The notes under the pieces are model-generated. The model was not told the origin of the DNA, did no database searches, and was given only the letters and a program-made list of their open reading frames with translations. A stretch of DNA of 64,000 nucleotides, from NCBI GenBank assembly GCA_029783825.1, contig JAREIK010003123.1:562501-626500 (forward strand). The letters are read 5' to 3'. Origin of the DNA: Sapria himalayana (taxonomy: Eukaryota; Streptophyta; Magnoliopsida; Malpighiales; Rafflesiaceae). Made by a program: the position numbers and the translations under genes. Below, one piece after another: positions 23,881 to 35,420 of the stretch; within the stretch, counting starts at the first letter, position 1, and each line of letters begins with the position of its first letter.

Positions 23881-25029
23881 ACACATGAGTTTTTTATTAA
23901 AAAAAGAATATTAAAAAATAGTTTTGAAATAAGGAAATAAGAGTTTTTAAATTCAAAAACTACTTTTTTTTTCAAATTTTATTTAAAAATTGTATTGTTA
24001 AGTATCGTCATGGGAGAAAAATCGAATTTATAATTTTTAGTATATAAAAATATAAATATTGTATGCTTTGGTATATTTTATCTAAATTATTTAAAATGTA
24101 GGAGTTTTTTGTAAATATTTTTTGGGGGTGTATCAAAACATAATTCACTCATTATTTTTCATAAAATAATGGCATGATTACAAAAATTGAATTGTAATTT
24201 CAAATTTAGTTTCAACTAGGTGCCTTTGTCTAAAAAAAATATTTCATGCAAAATATCAAATTTTGATTGATAGATAATTTTTATTTAGACCACTAGAAAA
24301 TACAAATTAATTGTCATGAATTTTTATATCCATAATTTTACTATTGGAGAAACAAGTCATTTAACAAAAAAGTTGGGAATAAACTAAAATTAAAAAATAA
24401 GTCAATAAATTGTTGGAATTAGAATTTTTTGATATCAATGAAATAATTCAACTGAATAATTTTGATGATATATTCACATCTAGTTTTTAAAGTCAAATTC
24501 ATGACTATATTTTCAATACTAAATTACGAAAATACAGTACTTATGGTGTGCAAGAGTGAGATCAAATTTTTTAAAGAAAACTTTTTTCATATAATTTTTT
24601 TTGTAAAAATAAATTATTAAAAAAATCATGATATTCTCTACAATTTAGTTATTTTAGTCATTTTTTTGGAGCAAAGTGATTCAAAATGTTTTTTTTTAAT
24701 CCTATAAATTTTGACATTTAATTATAATTTAATAGTTCATAATGCATGGAAAATTAATATACCAACAAATGATGTTTTTGATATAATATTATTGGCATTA
24801 TCTATATCAATTGTCAAATGAGTTTACCACATGCCAAAAGTGTTTTTTTTTGAGACATGGATGTCATTATATAGGAGACATATGTCTGTGGTATAAGTAA
24901 ACTTGTTGGACCTAAAACAAAAATATATTTACAACTCCAGCCAAATTCATTGTTGATCTAAGTTTAGATTAGCCTCAGAGAAGATTATATATATAAGCTA
25001 ATTTTTAGAGAAGACAAAGAAAAGCTTGA
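23881..25029. other. AT-rich non-coding stretch
   Basis: No coding signature. It contains the isolated inverted-repeat-type terminus near 24127-24147 mentioned under the MITE-like element; otherwise nothing recognised. Confidence 0.5.
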
Positions 25030-25870
25030 GATCACCAACAACAAGATAAATTATAAAATGACAATCAAGGTCGATGTATTCAATTTGTTCATGAAAACAT
25101 CATTGTGAGCCACATGAATGACACTCAGATTGTAGAATAATATAAAATGTAGATACTCCCAAATCCTTATAAATCCATGGTAGCTTAAGGAGCTCACATG
25201 TGGTATTAGTAAGACCATGATATTCTACCTCAGTACTTGGGTAGGTCACAAAAGTTTATTTCTTACTTTGCCAAAAAATTTAAATTGAACCAAGGAGAAA
25301 ACAATAACTTGTAATGGAGCCATGATAGTTGAAATTCCTTCCCAATCAATACAAGAGAATGCAAGAAGTACAAGAAGAGATTGAGTTAAGCAGAAAAGAC
25401 TATCAAAGAATGTCCAGAATAATGAAATAATGAATTGACCGTGGCATAGATAGATACTAGCTCACATGATGAACAACACAAGAGATGTTTTGAAGACTAA
25501 TTATGAGATAAACTAGGCTTCCAATCATATGTCTATATTATAAAGGATTAGACAATGATTTCCTCTATGGGTGTTTGATACAAATTAAGCACAACTAAAG
25601 AATTGGTAATTTTGTTGTCAATGAGCCCAACTCAAGACAAAAGGTCAGAATGAAACTTAGCTTCAGTAACAATAAGACCATCATAGGAATGAATAATTTC
25701 AAGACCAAATAAATAGTTGAGATATCCAACATATTTAATCTCAAATTGCCGACTAAGAAAATTCTTGAATTTTTGAATGCCATTGAGGTCATCACTTATC
25801 AATTTTCAATGACATAATAGTCGTCAAAAAGCAGTGAATTGTCTTACATAATTATAGATGAATGTCTACC
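25030..25870 (-). pseudogene. copia reverse transcriptase end and RNase H, heavily decayed
   Basis: Read on the minus strand: a remnant of the catalytic box (FDDYYVIEN, about 25830), then DDLNGIQKFKNFLSRQFEIK, VGYLNYLFGLEIIHSYDG and EAKFHSDLLS (25800-25630). The RNase H part continues to an AHNDVF-type segment near 25100. Nearly every domain is broken by stops and frameshifts. The second copia element (26086-30152) lies directly at its 5' side, so the upstream RT was probably separated by that insertion. Confidence 0.7.
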
Positions 25871-26080
25871 CAATATTATTAATTTTGAGATTTTTTATTG
25901 ACTTCAAGAATTTATATTACGAAAAAAGATTACATTTTTTTAACAAATGATGAAAGTTTCATAATAATGTTAAATTAATAACATCATAAAGTTTTATTTG
26001 TATAAAATTTTTCTATGATGAAGTAACTATTTCATGTATAATCAAAAGAATAAAATTTAGATAACTTTTTGATCCAAAAT

Positions 26081-26085
26081 ATAAT
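26081..26085. repeat. Target-site duplication ATAAT, left copy
   Basis: ATAAT abuts the outer LTR end and recurs at 30153-30157. Confidence 0.85.
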
Positions 26086-26400
26086 TGTTATGATGGGAAC
26101 GAGCATGATTGTAGAAATATGTTAGTTTGTAATTGCAATAAAGAGTGATTAAAGGCAATAAAAGAAGTAATAAACATGACTTTAATCCCTTAGCATAAAA
26201 GAAACAAAACTAGAAGATACAAAAGGTTAATTATGAAAAACAAAAAGGAAGTGAGGAAGATACAAGGATGGTTTTATATTTATAGCCATGAAGTAACGTG
26301 TGTAGCAAAAAGTCAAGATGATTGACAAAATATCACTAGACCAATGACAAATTAGTAGTTGCCTATTGACACCATATAAGGATATGAGGCAACTTTAACA
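26086..26400 (-). repeat. 3' LTR of the minus-strand copia
   Basis: On the plus strand it reads TGTTATGATGGGAACGAGC to CAACTTTAACA and matches 29845-30152 throughout. Confidence 0.9.
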
Positions 26401-26462
26401 AACTCTACCTGCACCAATATCTGAGTAAGGAGCCTTCACTACATAAAAACCCTAAGGGTCAA

Positions 26463-27365
26463 TTAGTATTCTAGAACCCCAGCCAAGTCCAAAAAATGGT
26501 CAAACTTGGTAATAGAAAGTGGTTTTGCCAACATTTCTACAAAATTATCATTTATATAAGTTTTCTTCATAGCAGTATTCCCAACATATACAGTATCTCG
26601 AACAAAATAATGTTTAACGTCAATGTACTTGGTCTTACTGTGGTTACGACTATTCTTGGCAAGATGAATTGTACTCTTATTATCACATAACACAGTAAGA
26701 ATGTCTCGAGATAAACCTAGCTCATTTAACAACACATAAAGCCAAATGGCTTCCTTTACTCCTTTTTTGGCTGCATTGTACTCAGTATCAGTGGTTGATA
26801 AGGCTATAACCGAGTGAAAAGAAATACACCAACTAATAGAAGACACACACACAAAAATATATAACCAAAGATAAATCTTTTCTAGTCTAGATCACCATTA
26901 TAATCAACATCAATATAACCAGCTATATAAGTTGCATTAGACAATTTTTTATCAAAGATCAAGCCAATATCAGTAGTACCTTTCAAATAGTGAAGTATCT
27001 ATTTTATTACTTTCAAGTGCTTTTTTTAGGATTGTGCATGTACATGTTGACTAAGCTCACAGTACAACATATGCCAAATCAGGTATGGTGCAAACCATGA
27101 AATAGGTAATACTTCCATGCTTAGCATGCATATGGAATATTTGGCATGCATTCCTTGTCCTCCTTGGATTTTGAGCATTTATTAGATAATAATTTAAAAT
27201 GCATAGCAATAGGTAGTACTAAAAGGCTTAGCATCTTTCAATTTAAATTTTTCAAGCACCTTCTGAATATAATTTTTCTATCTCAATATTAGCTTTCCAG
27301 CTTGATGATCTCTACAAATATGTATCCCAATAATCTTTTTGGTAGCTCCCAAGTTTTTCATCTCA
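26463..27365 (-). pseudogene. copia RT end and RNase H, second element
   Basis: From the high-coordinate side: MKNLGATKKIIGIHI, then KVLEKFKLKDAKPFST (about 27360-27200), the RT thumb; then a degenerate stretch; then the clean RNase H end at 26463-26852 with SVIALSTTDTEYNAAKKGVK, LCDNKSTIHLAKN, KTKYIDVKHYFVRD and FVEMLAKPL, ending in a stop at 26463. The catalytic RT segment that should precede MKNLG is missing. Confidence 0.85.
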
Positions 27366-28580
27366 AAAATGTCTTTTTTCTTTTTGTAAATCCACTTACA
27401 AGTAATAACTCATTTACCAATTGGTAGTTTCACCAAATCCTAGGAATCATTCTTGTGGTGACTTTCAACCTTTTCCTATATCACATCTAACTATTTGAAG
27501 GAATCAGAACAAGCAATAGTTTCTGCATAACTCTTAGGTTTAGTGACTTATTCAATCTCTTGCATAACAATAAAACCATAGCTGATAAAAATGACTTTCA
27601 TTATCATAATGAGTAAGCTTTCGAAGATTCTCTCTCCTAAATAATGGTGAGCAATCAAATGATATTGGAGATGTAGACTAGTGGCCTTAACAATGGAAAT
27701 TGGAACATAATCAGATTATGTGCTAGAGAAAGATATATTTTCTGAATTGAGATTGGAAGTGTCAATTTCAACTTTTTCACTAACTACATCAGGTGAAATA
27801 CTAATGGTCACTTTTCCAATAGATAGTAATGCATTTTTATTAAAAGTGACATCTTGATTATTGATAATCTTTTTGGTTTCTAGATAAAATAGTTGTTATC
27901 CTTTAACTACATTAGGATTACCAACAAAAATCCATTTCATAATTCTAAGGTTTAACTTCTCATTATTTAAATTAGCATAAGCAGGACAACTAAATACTCT
28001 TAAATTTAAATAGTTGGGTTATTTACTTGTCCAAATTTCTCCAATTCCCCAACATGAGAAAGCATAAATGTATTTTTTCCTAAATAGTTCTATACATCCA
28101 TTCAACATCCCCAATTTGTTGTATAGTTCCAAAAATGACATGGTGATACCTTCTTATGCACAAAACTAATTAAATTCATCATTACAAAACTTAAGACTAT
28201 TATTAGTACGAAGCTTCTTTACCTTCTTATTAGTTTTATTTTCAACAAGAATCTTCCATTGCTTGAATCTAAAAAGATTTCTTTCTTATGGCCTAAGAAC
28301 AATGCCCAAACTTTCCTTGAAAAGTCATCAATAATAGTTAACATATAAGAAGTTCACCCAAGAAAGGGAATAGAAGAAGGATCTTATAAATCAGAATAAA
28401 CATAATCTAAAATACCTTTGGATGTATGAAGATTTTTAGAAAAGCTGACCCCCTTCTATTTTTCAAAGACACGATGATCACAAAAATTGATCTTGCAGCT
28501 AGTATGAATTCTCAACAATCCACTCTTCGATAACAAATTCATGCTCTTTCATTCATGTGGTCCATACAGATATACCATAA
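27366..28580 (-). pseudogene. copia integrase and RT start, second element
   Basis: Minus-strand reading gives degenerate integrase text such as RNLFRFKQWKILVENKTNKK, then LRVFSCPAYANLNNEKLN and KWIFVGNPN (about 28010-27900), the usual end of the copia integrase region. The RT N-terminus follows as YAETIACSDSFK (about 27530) and ends GFTKRKKTF at the deletion junction near 27366. Stops are frequent. Confidence 0.75.
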
Positions 28581-29803
28581 TTAACTATCATCATGAGGAA
28601 AAACAAAAAATGAGGCAATAGAAGCCAATCCTACAATAATTATTCCTTGCAACAAATACAAATAACCAACATGGTTAGCTTTTAATAAAACCAAAGAGCC
28701 ATATGAAATATTCAACACTTGACCTTCAAAATAATACTTGCTCCCAAGAGATTCAAGGGTACCTAGCAAAATCAAGTAGTGCCTCATCTTAGAGATGTGT
28801 CTGACATTAATCAATGATCTGATACTACCATCATGAGTTCGAATATGGATTGTACCTTTCCCAATAATTTTTCAAAAAGTATAGTTTCAAAGCAAAATAG
28901 ATTTACCATTAAAAGGCTCATAAGAAGAGACATATCTTTATGTGGACAAATATGATAGGTACAACCAAAATCAAGGATCCACTCATATTTAATTTTATTA
29001 GTGTTCGAACAGATATATATAACAGCAGCTTCTACAGAATTATCAGACTCAACAATTTGTTTTACTATAGCTTTAACATTTATATTCTTCAATTTATATC
29101 ATTCAGAAATAACATGTCATGATTTTTTGTTCTAATTGCAGATTTTTATGTTTCTACATTTATATTTTGTCTTATAAAAATTATTACTACTATCCTTTTT
29201 AGTGGTATAACCCCTAACAAATGAACCTTCACTATATTTCACAAGATGATTATCAACATCATACTTTTCTTTAGCAAGAAGGTTTCCCTTAACATCTTCT
29301 AAACTCAATGTTGGCATTATTGCCATATAATATGATTTCTTTAAAGTGCTTGTATGAAGGGGGGTAATGAGACAAGCAACAATATAGCTTTATCTTCATC
29401 ATCAATACTGACATCAAAATTTTCAAGATCATTTATAATATTTCGAATAAAGAGACCTTCAACTATACAAAGAATATAAATTCGTTCCTTTAGGCACAAT
29501 TTGTTGGCAAGACTATTTGTCATATAAAGTGATTTGAGCTTCAACCATAATTCAATCATGATGGTTTCATGAATCACCTCACATATGACTTCATGAGATA
29601 AGCATAGTTGGATGGATGATATTGATTTCTTATCCAACACATCCCACTAATCATCTTTCATGTAATATGGTTTGCTAGATTTTCCATCCAAGGTTTTTTT
29701 CAAACTATTTTGAATCAAAATAGCCCGCATTTGGATTCACCAAATAGAGAAACTGATCTTGCCATCAAACTTTTCAATGTCAAACTTGGTGATGGTAGAC
29801 ATG
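28581..29803 (-). pseudogene. copia gag-protease and pre-integrase, second element
   Basis: Gag starts at 29803 on the minus strand with MSTITKFDIEKFDGKISFSI and passes a stop (Trp expected) into LDKKSISSIQLCLSHEV, KLKSLYMTNSLANKL and LLLVSLPP, the copia gag domain. A zinc-knuckle region is unclear. Protease reads YEWILDFGCTYHICPHKDM (about 29005), where DSG has become DFG. Pre-integrase sequence continues to 28581 (VRHISKMRHYLILLGTLES). Confidence 0.85.
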
Positions 29804-29830
29804 ATGATGTAATTCAAAGAATAAACCTAA

Positions 29831-29844
29831 CTTCTAATACTACT
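29831..29844 (-). promoter_or_regulatory. Primer-binding site of the minus-strand copia
   Basis: On the minus strand AGTAGTATTAGAAG follows the 5' LTR; compared with the usual AGTGGTATCAGAGC it differs mainly by transitions. Confidence 0.6.
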
Positions 29845-30152
29845 TGTTAGGATGAGAGCAAGCATGATTATAAAAATATTTTAGTCTGGAATCACAAGAA
29901 AGAGTGATTAGGGGCAACAAAAGAACACACAAAAATAGTTTTAATACCTTAGCATAAAAGATATAGAACTAGAAGAAACAAAATGTTAACTATGGAAAAT
30001 AAAAATGAAGTGAGGAAAATACAAGGATGAGTTTATATTTATAGTCATGGTGTATAGTAAAAAGACAAGATGATTGACAAAATGTCATTAGACCATTGAC
30101 AAATCAGAAGTTGACTACTGACATCATATAAGGATATAAGACAACTTCATCA
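29845..30152 (-). repeat. 5' LTR of the minus-strand copia
   Basis: On the plus strand TGTTAGGATGAGAGCAAGC to CAACTTCATCA, 308 bp; pairs with 26086-26400. Confidence 0.9.
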
Positions 30153-30157
30153 ATAAT
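30153..30157. repeat. Target-site duplication ATAAT, right copy
   Basis: Pairs with 26081-26085. Confidence 0.85.
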
Positions 30158-30765
30158 AGATATTTATTTTCTGAAATTTATCTTATAATTGAAATTACCA
30201 TTATTGTGTTGACTATTAATGATTTTTACCAATAATGCTATTATGGGAATATGATAAGATTACTATTAATTTATTTTTACAAAAGAATTTGATTATGAAA
30301 TAATTATTTTTTGGATCAGCCCGAGATGGGTAGACTAGTCCATTTTTGTGTTTTTGTTTGTAAAAGCATAGTGTACATAGAACAAGAATGTGAAACTAAA
30401 TCTTATGTTTTGGCTTAAAAAAATAGATAATTTTTTTTTAAAAATGCAAAAAAGAGGACGTTCCCATTTTCGTCAGAGGGCACACATGGTGCCCTCTTGG
30501 ATGGGGGAGAGCCACATCTAGTTTTATTTTAAACCCAAACAACAAAAAAAGGACAAAAATGAGGTGGTGAATTTTTTCTTGTGTTAGAGGGGTTGCATTT
30601 TTCTTTTTGGGAGTTGGAGAAACTTAAATGGTCTATGTCATTTTTTGAGGTTTTCCAACAAGCAATTTCCTTTTTCTCCTCAGGTAAGTTTTTCTCTCCT
30701 TTTTGAAAGAGCATTTGTCTAGGAAAGTGCTTCTCAAAATATTCTAATTTTTGATAGATGTGGCT
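30158..30765. other. Non-coding stretch between copia remnants
   Basis: No coding signature found. Bases 30440-30660 are less AT-rich than the flanks. It may contain the 5' end of the third copia element or more of the older minus-strand copia, but nothing is readable. Confidence 0.45.
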
Positions 30766-33510
30766 GGAGTGCCATGAATCACACACAACCTGATAGAAAA
30801 ACTCATTCTTCCAAAGAAAAGTTGAAAAATAGAAAAATAGTCAAGTATTACTATTGTAATAATATATGACACTTGAAAAAAAACTACTATTCTAGAAAAA
30901 TACTATAGCAATAGCACATGAAAAAAGATTGATTTGATAAAGAGACCAACATCACCTCGAAAGATGACTTTATACTAATTGGTGATGATAATTCTGCTAA
31001 TATAGTATCTCAAGAGAATGATTGACTTATTGACTCATGAGTAATATTTCATATCACTTCATACATTAACTTATTTACTACCAACACACATGGTGATTAT
31101 GAAACATTAAAAATGGACAATAGTGGGATATCACATATTTTATGCATGGGAGATAATTATCTGTAGATGCAGATAGGATGTTTGTTAATTCTTAAAGATA
31201 TTTGGTATGTACTAGATATTCATGTGAATCTATTATATGTTGGCATGCTGGATGATATGTGATATGTCAATCATTTTGGTGAAATTTAGCGGATATTGAT
31301 CAAGGTTATATTAGTTATTGGGAGAGGTAAGAAGAAGATTACTTTGTATGGTACTCAGACAAGAGTGTTTAGAGATCAAATAAATATTATTCATTTAAAG
31401 AGTAACAATAGTATCTAACATATGAGACTTAGTCACATGAGTGAGAAGGGCATTCAGCTTTAACTAGAAAGAATGTTTTGCCTTTCTACTAGAGATTTTA
31501 TTATGAAGAGTGTATGGATTGCATAGCTGGAAAAAGTTATAGAGCATCTTTTCTCTTGTCCACCCTCCAACAAATCAAATATCTTTGATCTTATTCATAA
31601 AAATATTTGCTCCGTGCAGAGTAGAACACTCGATGGGGCTTTTAATTTGTCACATTTATTAAAGATCATTATAGGAAAGTGAGGTCATAACACTACAAAT
31701 GCAAGGTCGGGTATTTCCTCTCTTTTAAAATTTCATGCTAGAGTTGAGAGTGAGACTTGGTGAAAATTGATTTCCATGCGTTTTGATAATGAGTGAGAAT
31801 ACCAAGATTAGTTTTATAACTATTGTGTATCCCATGACATTAATCATAAAAAGGAATCAGCCAAGAGTATAATTAAATGACATCACTAGGATAATGAACT
31901 AAATTATTGAGGAGAAAGTTAAGTACATGTTTTCACATGAACATCTTCCCAAGGAATTTTGCGGAGAAGCTATGCATATTGCTTTTAATATATTCAACAT
32001 TTGTCTACCAACTCTCCAATTAGAATGTTCCCATTTGGTTTAGACTAAAAATATATCTCATATAATCACTTGCAAGTATTTGGCTGTAAAATATGCATTA
32101 ATATCCCAAAATATGAATGAACTAAACTTGATGATACTACACAACTATACATCTTCATTGGTTGTAGACACAAAGAATTTGGGCATAGACTTTGGGACCT
32201 ATTTTTCAAGAAGCTTGTTAGAATCAAAGATATGATTTTTTTGGAGGACTAATTTTTAGACAAAAATCATCTGAGTAGATAGAAGAATGATTCCATATAA
32301 ATATTTATTTGCATAGATTAGTTGATAGTTTCTTCCAAAGATCTCCCTCTTAATCAGACTGAGCAGTTGCATGTTGATTCTAAGCCTCCAGATATACCTG
32401 ATAATCTGAGCCTCAAGATACACATGATATTTCTAAGCCACGAGATATACCTGATATTTCTAAGCCTTATGATATACTTATTAAGGAGGTGAGAAACTAT
32501 ATTCTACTAGGAACTAGGTAGGACCTAATTAGTTATAATGATACATCTCAATTTGAAGTGAGAAGATCATGCAAGCCTCACCAGGTATCTTCTAGTTTCT
32601 TTGATTATATATTACTCATGGATGCATGCATGCCCAAGTTATTTTAGGAGGCATATCATTTGAAAATAAAAAGAAATAGCTTTAGGCTAGTAGGAAAAGA
32701 TAAAGTCTTTGCACGTCAACTATACTTTTGATTTGGTACTCTAATGGAAACAAAATTTGTCCTTTAAAAATAGATGGCTATTTATATGAAATCTTAGTGA
32801 TGATGACTCTCAATTAAGATATAGGACTTGGTTAGTAGTCAAACTATTTAGTCAAAATAAATGAATCAATTTTGAGGAGATATTTTGTCCTATAGTAAAG
32901 ATGTCTTCTATTTGAGCAGTTTTGAGTTTGACTACTAAATTGAACTTAGAAATTGATCAACTTGATGTAGATTATATTTTTTCATTGTAATATTTATGAG
33001 ACTCTTTACATTGATAAGCTTGAGAAATTTATTATAGATGGGAATAAAGGTTTTGTTTACTAATTAAACAAGAAATTGTATAGTCTTAGACGCGCTCATA
33101 GGTAGTGGTACATAAAATTTTATCCATTCATGAAGTCTATTGGCTTTCAGTACACATTTGTGACCACTATGTATTTGTTAATCATTTTTCAAGTGATAAT
33201 AAATTTATAATTTTATTGCATGTAGATGACATTCTAATCATTGACAGTAATACATCACAGATTGACATGCTTAAGTTAGAGATGGAAAAAGTCTTTTCTA
33301 TGAAAGACTTAGGCCTAGTCAAGTAGATTTTAGGGATAAGTCTCATATAGGATGGGCCTTCTAGGCATATATGGTTATCTCAAGAATGATACATTAGTAA
33401 AGTTCTTGAAATATTTTTCATTAAAGAGACTAAGCTGATCTCAACTCACTTAGTTAAATATTTTAAGTTGAGCATTGATTAGCCAAAAGTCATCAATGTT
33501 TTAGTCTAGT
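30766..33510 (+). pseudogene. copia gag end to RT, third element, decayed
   Basis: Plus-strand reading starts with a zinc knuckle (VKYYYCNNI-HLKKNYYSRK, about 30835) and protease LIDS-VIFHITS (about 31025). Next are WYVLDIHVNLLYVGML (31205) and HMRLSHMSEKGIQL (31420), the pre-integrase block. The integrase is very worn but keeps LQVFGCKICI (about 32070). RT shows RYRTWLVVKLFSQ, FCPIVKMSSI, and an intact LHVDDILIIDSN box at about 33215, followed by KVFSMKDLGLVK. No RNase H or LTR is recognisable after 33510. Stops occur every few codons in the first half. Confidence 0.75.
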
Positions 33511-33599
33511 TTCATGTCATGTTTTCATGTTTAGAAGATGAATTTCATGGCTGAAAGATGAAAATTCACTCTTTACATAGTTTTGTAGATTTTTAGTTA

Positions 33600-34250
33600 G
33601 AAGAAGGAAATAAATTCACTCTTCAAAAATCAAGTCACAACTAGTAAATGATGTCACATCCAATAACAAGACAAGAAAGACAAAGTGGATGTGACATGTT
33701 TTTTAGGTGTCAAGAGAGAATGATTTATGCAAGGTTGCGACATGAAAACTACTATTACAACAAAGAATTACAAAGAAATTCAAGACAAAAATTTGGTCAT
33801 GACATCAAAATTGGTCATGACATTAGAATTTGGTCTTGATGGTAAAATTTATCATGACATCAAAATTAGTCGGGATATTAGAAATTGGTTGTAACATTAC
33901 AACTTGATCTTGATAGTAGAATTAATCATGATATCAGAACTTAGTCTTGACAGTAGAATTAGTCATGACATCAAAATTAGTCGCGACATCATAATTTAGT
34001 TTGATAGTTGAATTGGTCATGATATCAAAATGGATCATAACACTAGCATTTGGTTGTGACAAAGAAATGAGAGGGAACCAAGATTTGGAGTACATGATAA
34101 AGAATTCAAAGTTGGGCCAATCATTATAGGTTATGCAAAAATAATCCTAGAAGCTAGGGCTATCACAAACTATATAAAAAATGTATTCTTATTTGTGAAT
34201 GAATAAAAAACACCATAAAAAAACATATAAAAATTAATTGATAGATTCTA
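33600..34250 (+). other. LTR-like region with minisatellite and TATA box
   Basis: Non-coding. It contains the 18/19-bp minisatellite at 33787-34060, then CTATATAAAAAATG at 34170 and a stretch ending GAATGAATAAAAAACACC, i.e. a TATA-like box with a downstream AATAAA (34201). This order resembles a retroelement promoter region. No partner LTR was identified. Confidence 0.3.
33787..34060 (+). repeat. 18/19-bp minisatellite, about 15 diverged copies
   Basis: Unit consensus about AAAATTNGTCATGACATC. The copies follow head to tail without spacers, alternate between 18 and 19 bp, and differ from each other mostly at two or three positions (GTCATGACATC versus GTCTTGATAGT types). The mixed unit length rules out an in-frame protein repeat. 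Confidence 0.85.
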
Positions 34251-34274
34251 AAAGTTGACTCTACTTCAATAGTA

Positions 34275-35420
34275 TACTAATTTTGCTAATTTTTTAGCAT
34301 GTGATGTTTTGCCGCAATTTTTTATGTCCCATCAAAAAAATTCTCTATGATGTAAAATATTTTCTTTGAGAGAATTCATCTTCAAATTATATGAAGATGC
34401 ATCTCCAAAGATGAGCAACAAGTGATTGTTCTCAAATATTATTTATCACCATTCAAAGGGCATTTTAGGAAAATTAAACTAGCTTAGAAAATATTGCAAT
34501 CTAATTTTTATTGGTCAACATTATTTTGTGATAGCCAAATCATGGTGAGAAGTTGTAAGAGAAGTGAACATTAGGTTAGAAATGAAATGCCACTAAATGA
34601 TATTTTAAAAGTAAAAATATATGATGTATGAGGTAGTGTTGTCATAGGTCCTTTTTCAATATCTTTTGAAAAAAAAAATATTATATTGGCAGGAGATTAT
34701 GTATCCAAATGAGTGGAAATAGTAGTAGAGTGAAAAAATGATGAGAGAAATATTTTGGAATCTAGCACAAAATTATTTTAACTTGATTTGGAGCACCATG
34801 GTGTGTCATAAGTGATGGAAGAAACCACTTCCACAATAAAATTCTTGAAGCATACTTGAGAATGATTTTCAAGATAACATTGGGAATGTCTCCCTTTCAA
34901 CTTATTTTTGGAAAATCTTATTATTTACCTATTGAATTTGAAAAAAAAGGCATGGACAACAATAAAAAGATAAATTATGATTTGAATGATGCAAAAGAGA
35001 GATGAACTCTACAAATGAGTAAATAATAAAAATTGAGAAATGAAACACATAGAAGCTAACACATTTATAAAGTATTCGAAATCATAGAAAAAATATTAGT
35101 TTTCAAAATCAAAAAAGAAAAAAAATGACACGACAAGACTTTGTAAAAAAGTATTCAAAATCAGAGAAACCGTATTAGTTTTCAATTCTCGATTGAAATT
35201 GTTTTCTGGTAAGTTGGAACCTAGAAAGAGTGGTCTTTTCAAAATAGCATCCATTATGCCATTTGGAGCTATCACAATGAAATCAAAATTTGGAATAGAA
35301 TTTAAAGTGAATTGACACAAGGTGAAGCATTACAAGGCTAAGAGAGAATTAATGGAGGAGCAAATCAAATACAAAGCTTGTACGGCAACTTTGGGGTTTC
35401 AAAATAAAAATGTCCAAAGA
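34275..35420 (+). pseudogene. Athila-like gypsy integrase remnant
   Basis: Plus-strand text in order: NFLACDVLPQFF (about 34285), HSKGILGKL (about 34450), RLEMKCH in the spot of the RRNEMPL block (34575), GMSPFQLIFGKSYYLPIEFE (34885-34945), NYDLNDAK, then FNSRLKLFSGKLEPRKSGLF (about 35180-35240) and IMPFGAI. These match the Athila clade of Ty3/gypsy, where the integrase ends in a similar F-SRLK-FPGKL-SRWSGPF motif. Frame changes several times and stops are common. The minus-strand reading of 35096-35320 is a shadow. Confidence 0.75.

Larger units (their letters stand above)
26086..30152 (-). mobile_element. Full-length Ty1/copia element, defective
   Basis: Two direct LTRs of 315 and 308 bp flank a minus-strand gag-pol remnant, with TG/CA ends and an ATAAT 5-bp duplication. 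The LTRs differ at roughly one base in six by eye, so this is an old insertion. The RT core, including the YVDD box, is deleted, making it non-autonomous. Confidence 0.9.

Noticed and set aside
26496..26690. Plus-strand frame of 64 codons
   Set aside because: Antisense shadow of the copia RNase H at 26463-26852.
33787..34060. CRISPR-like array
   Set aside because: Units follow each other directly without unique spacers, the units are diverged, and the setting is a plant nuclear genome.
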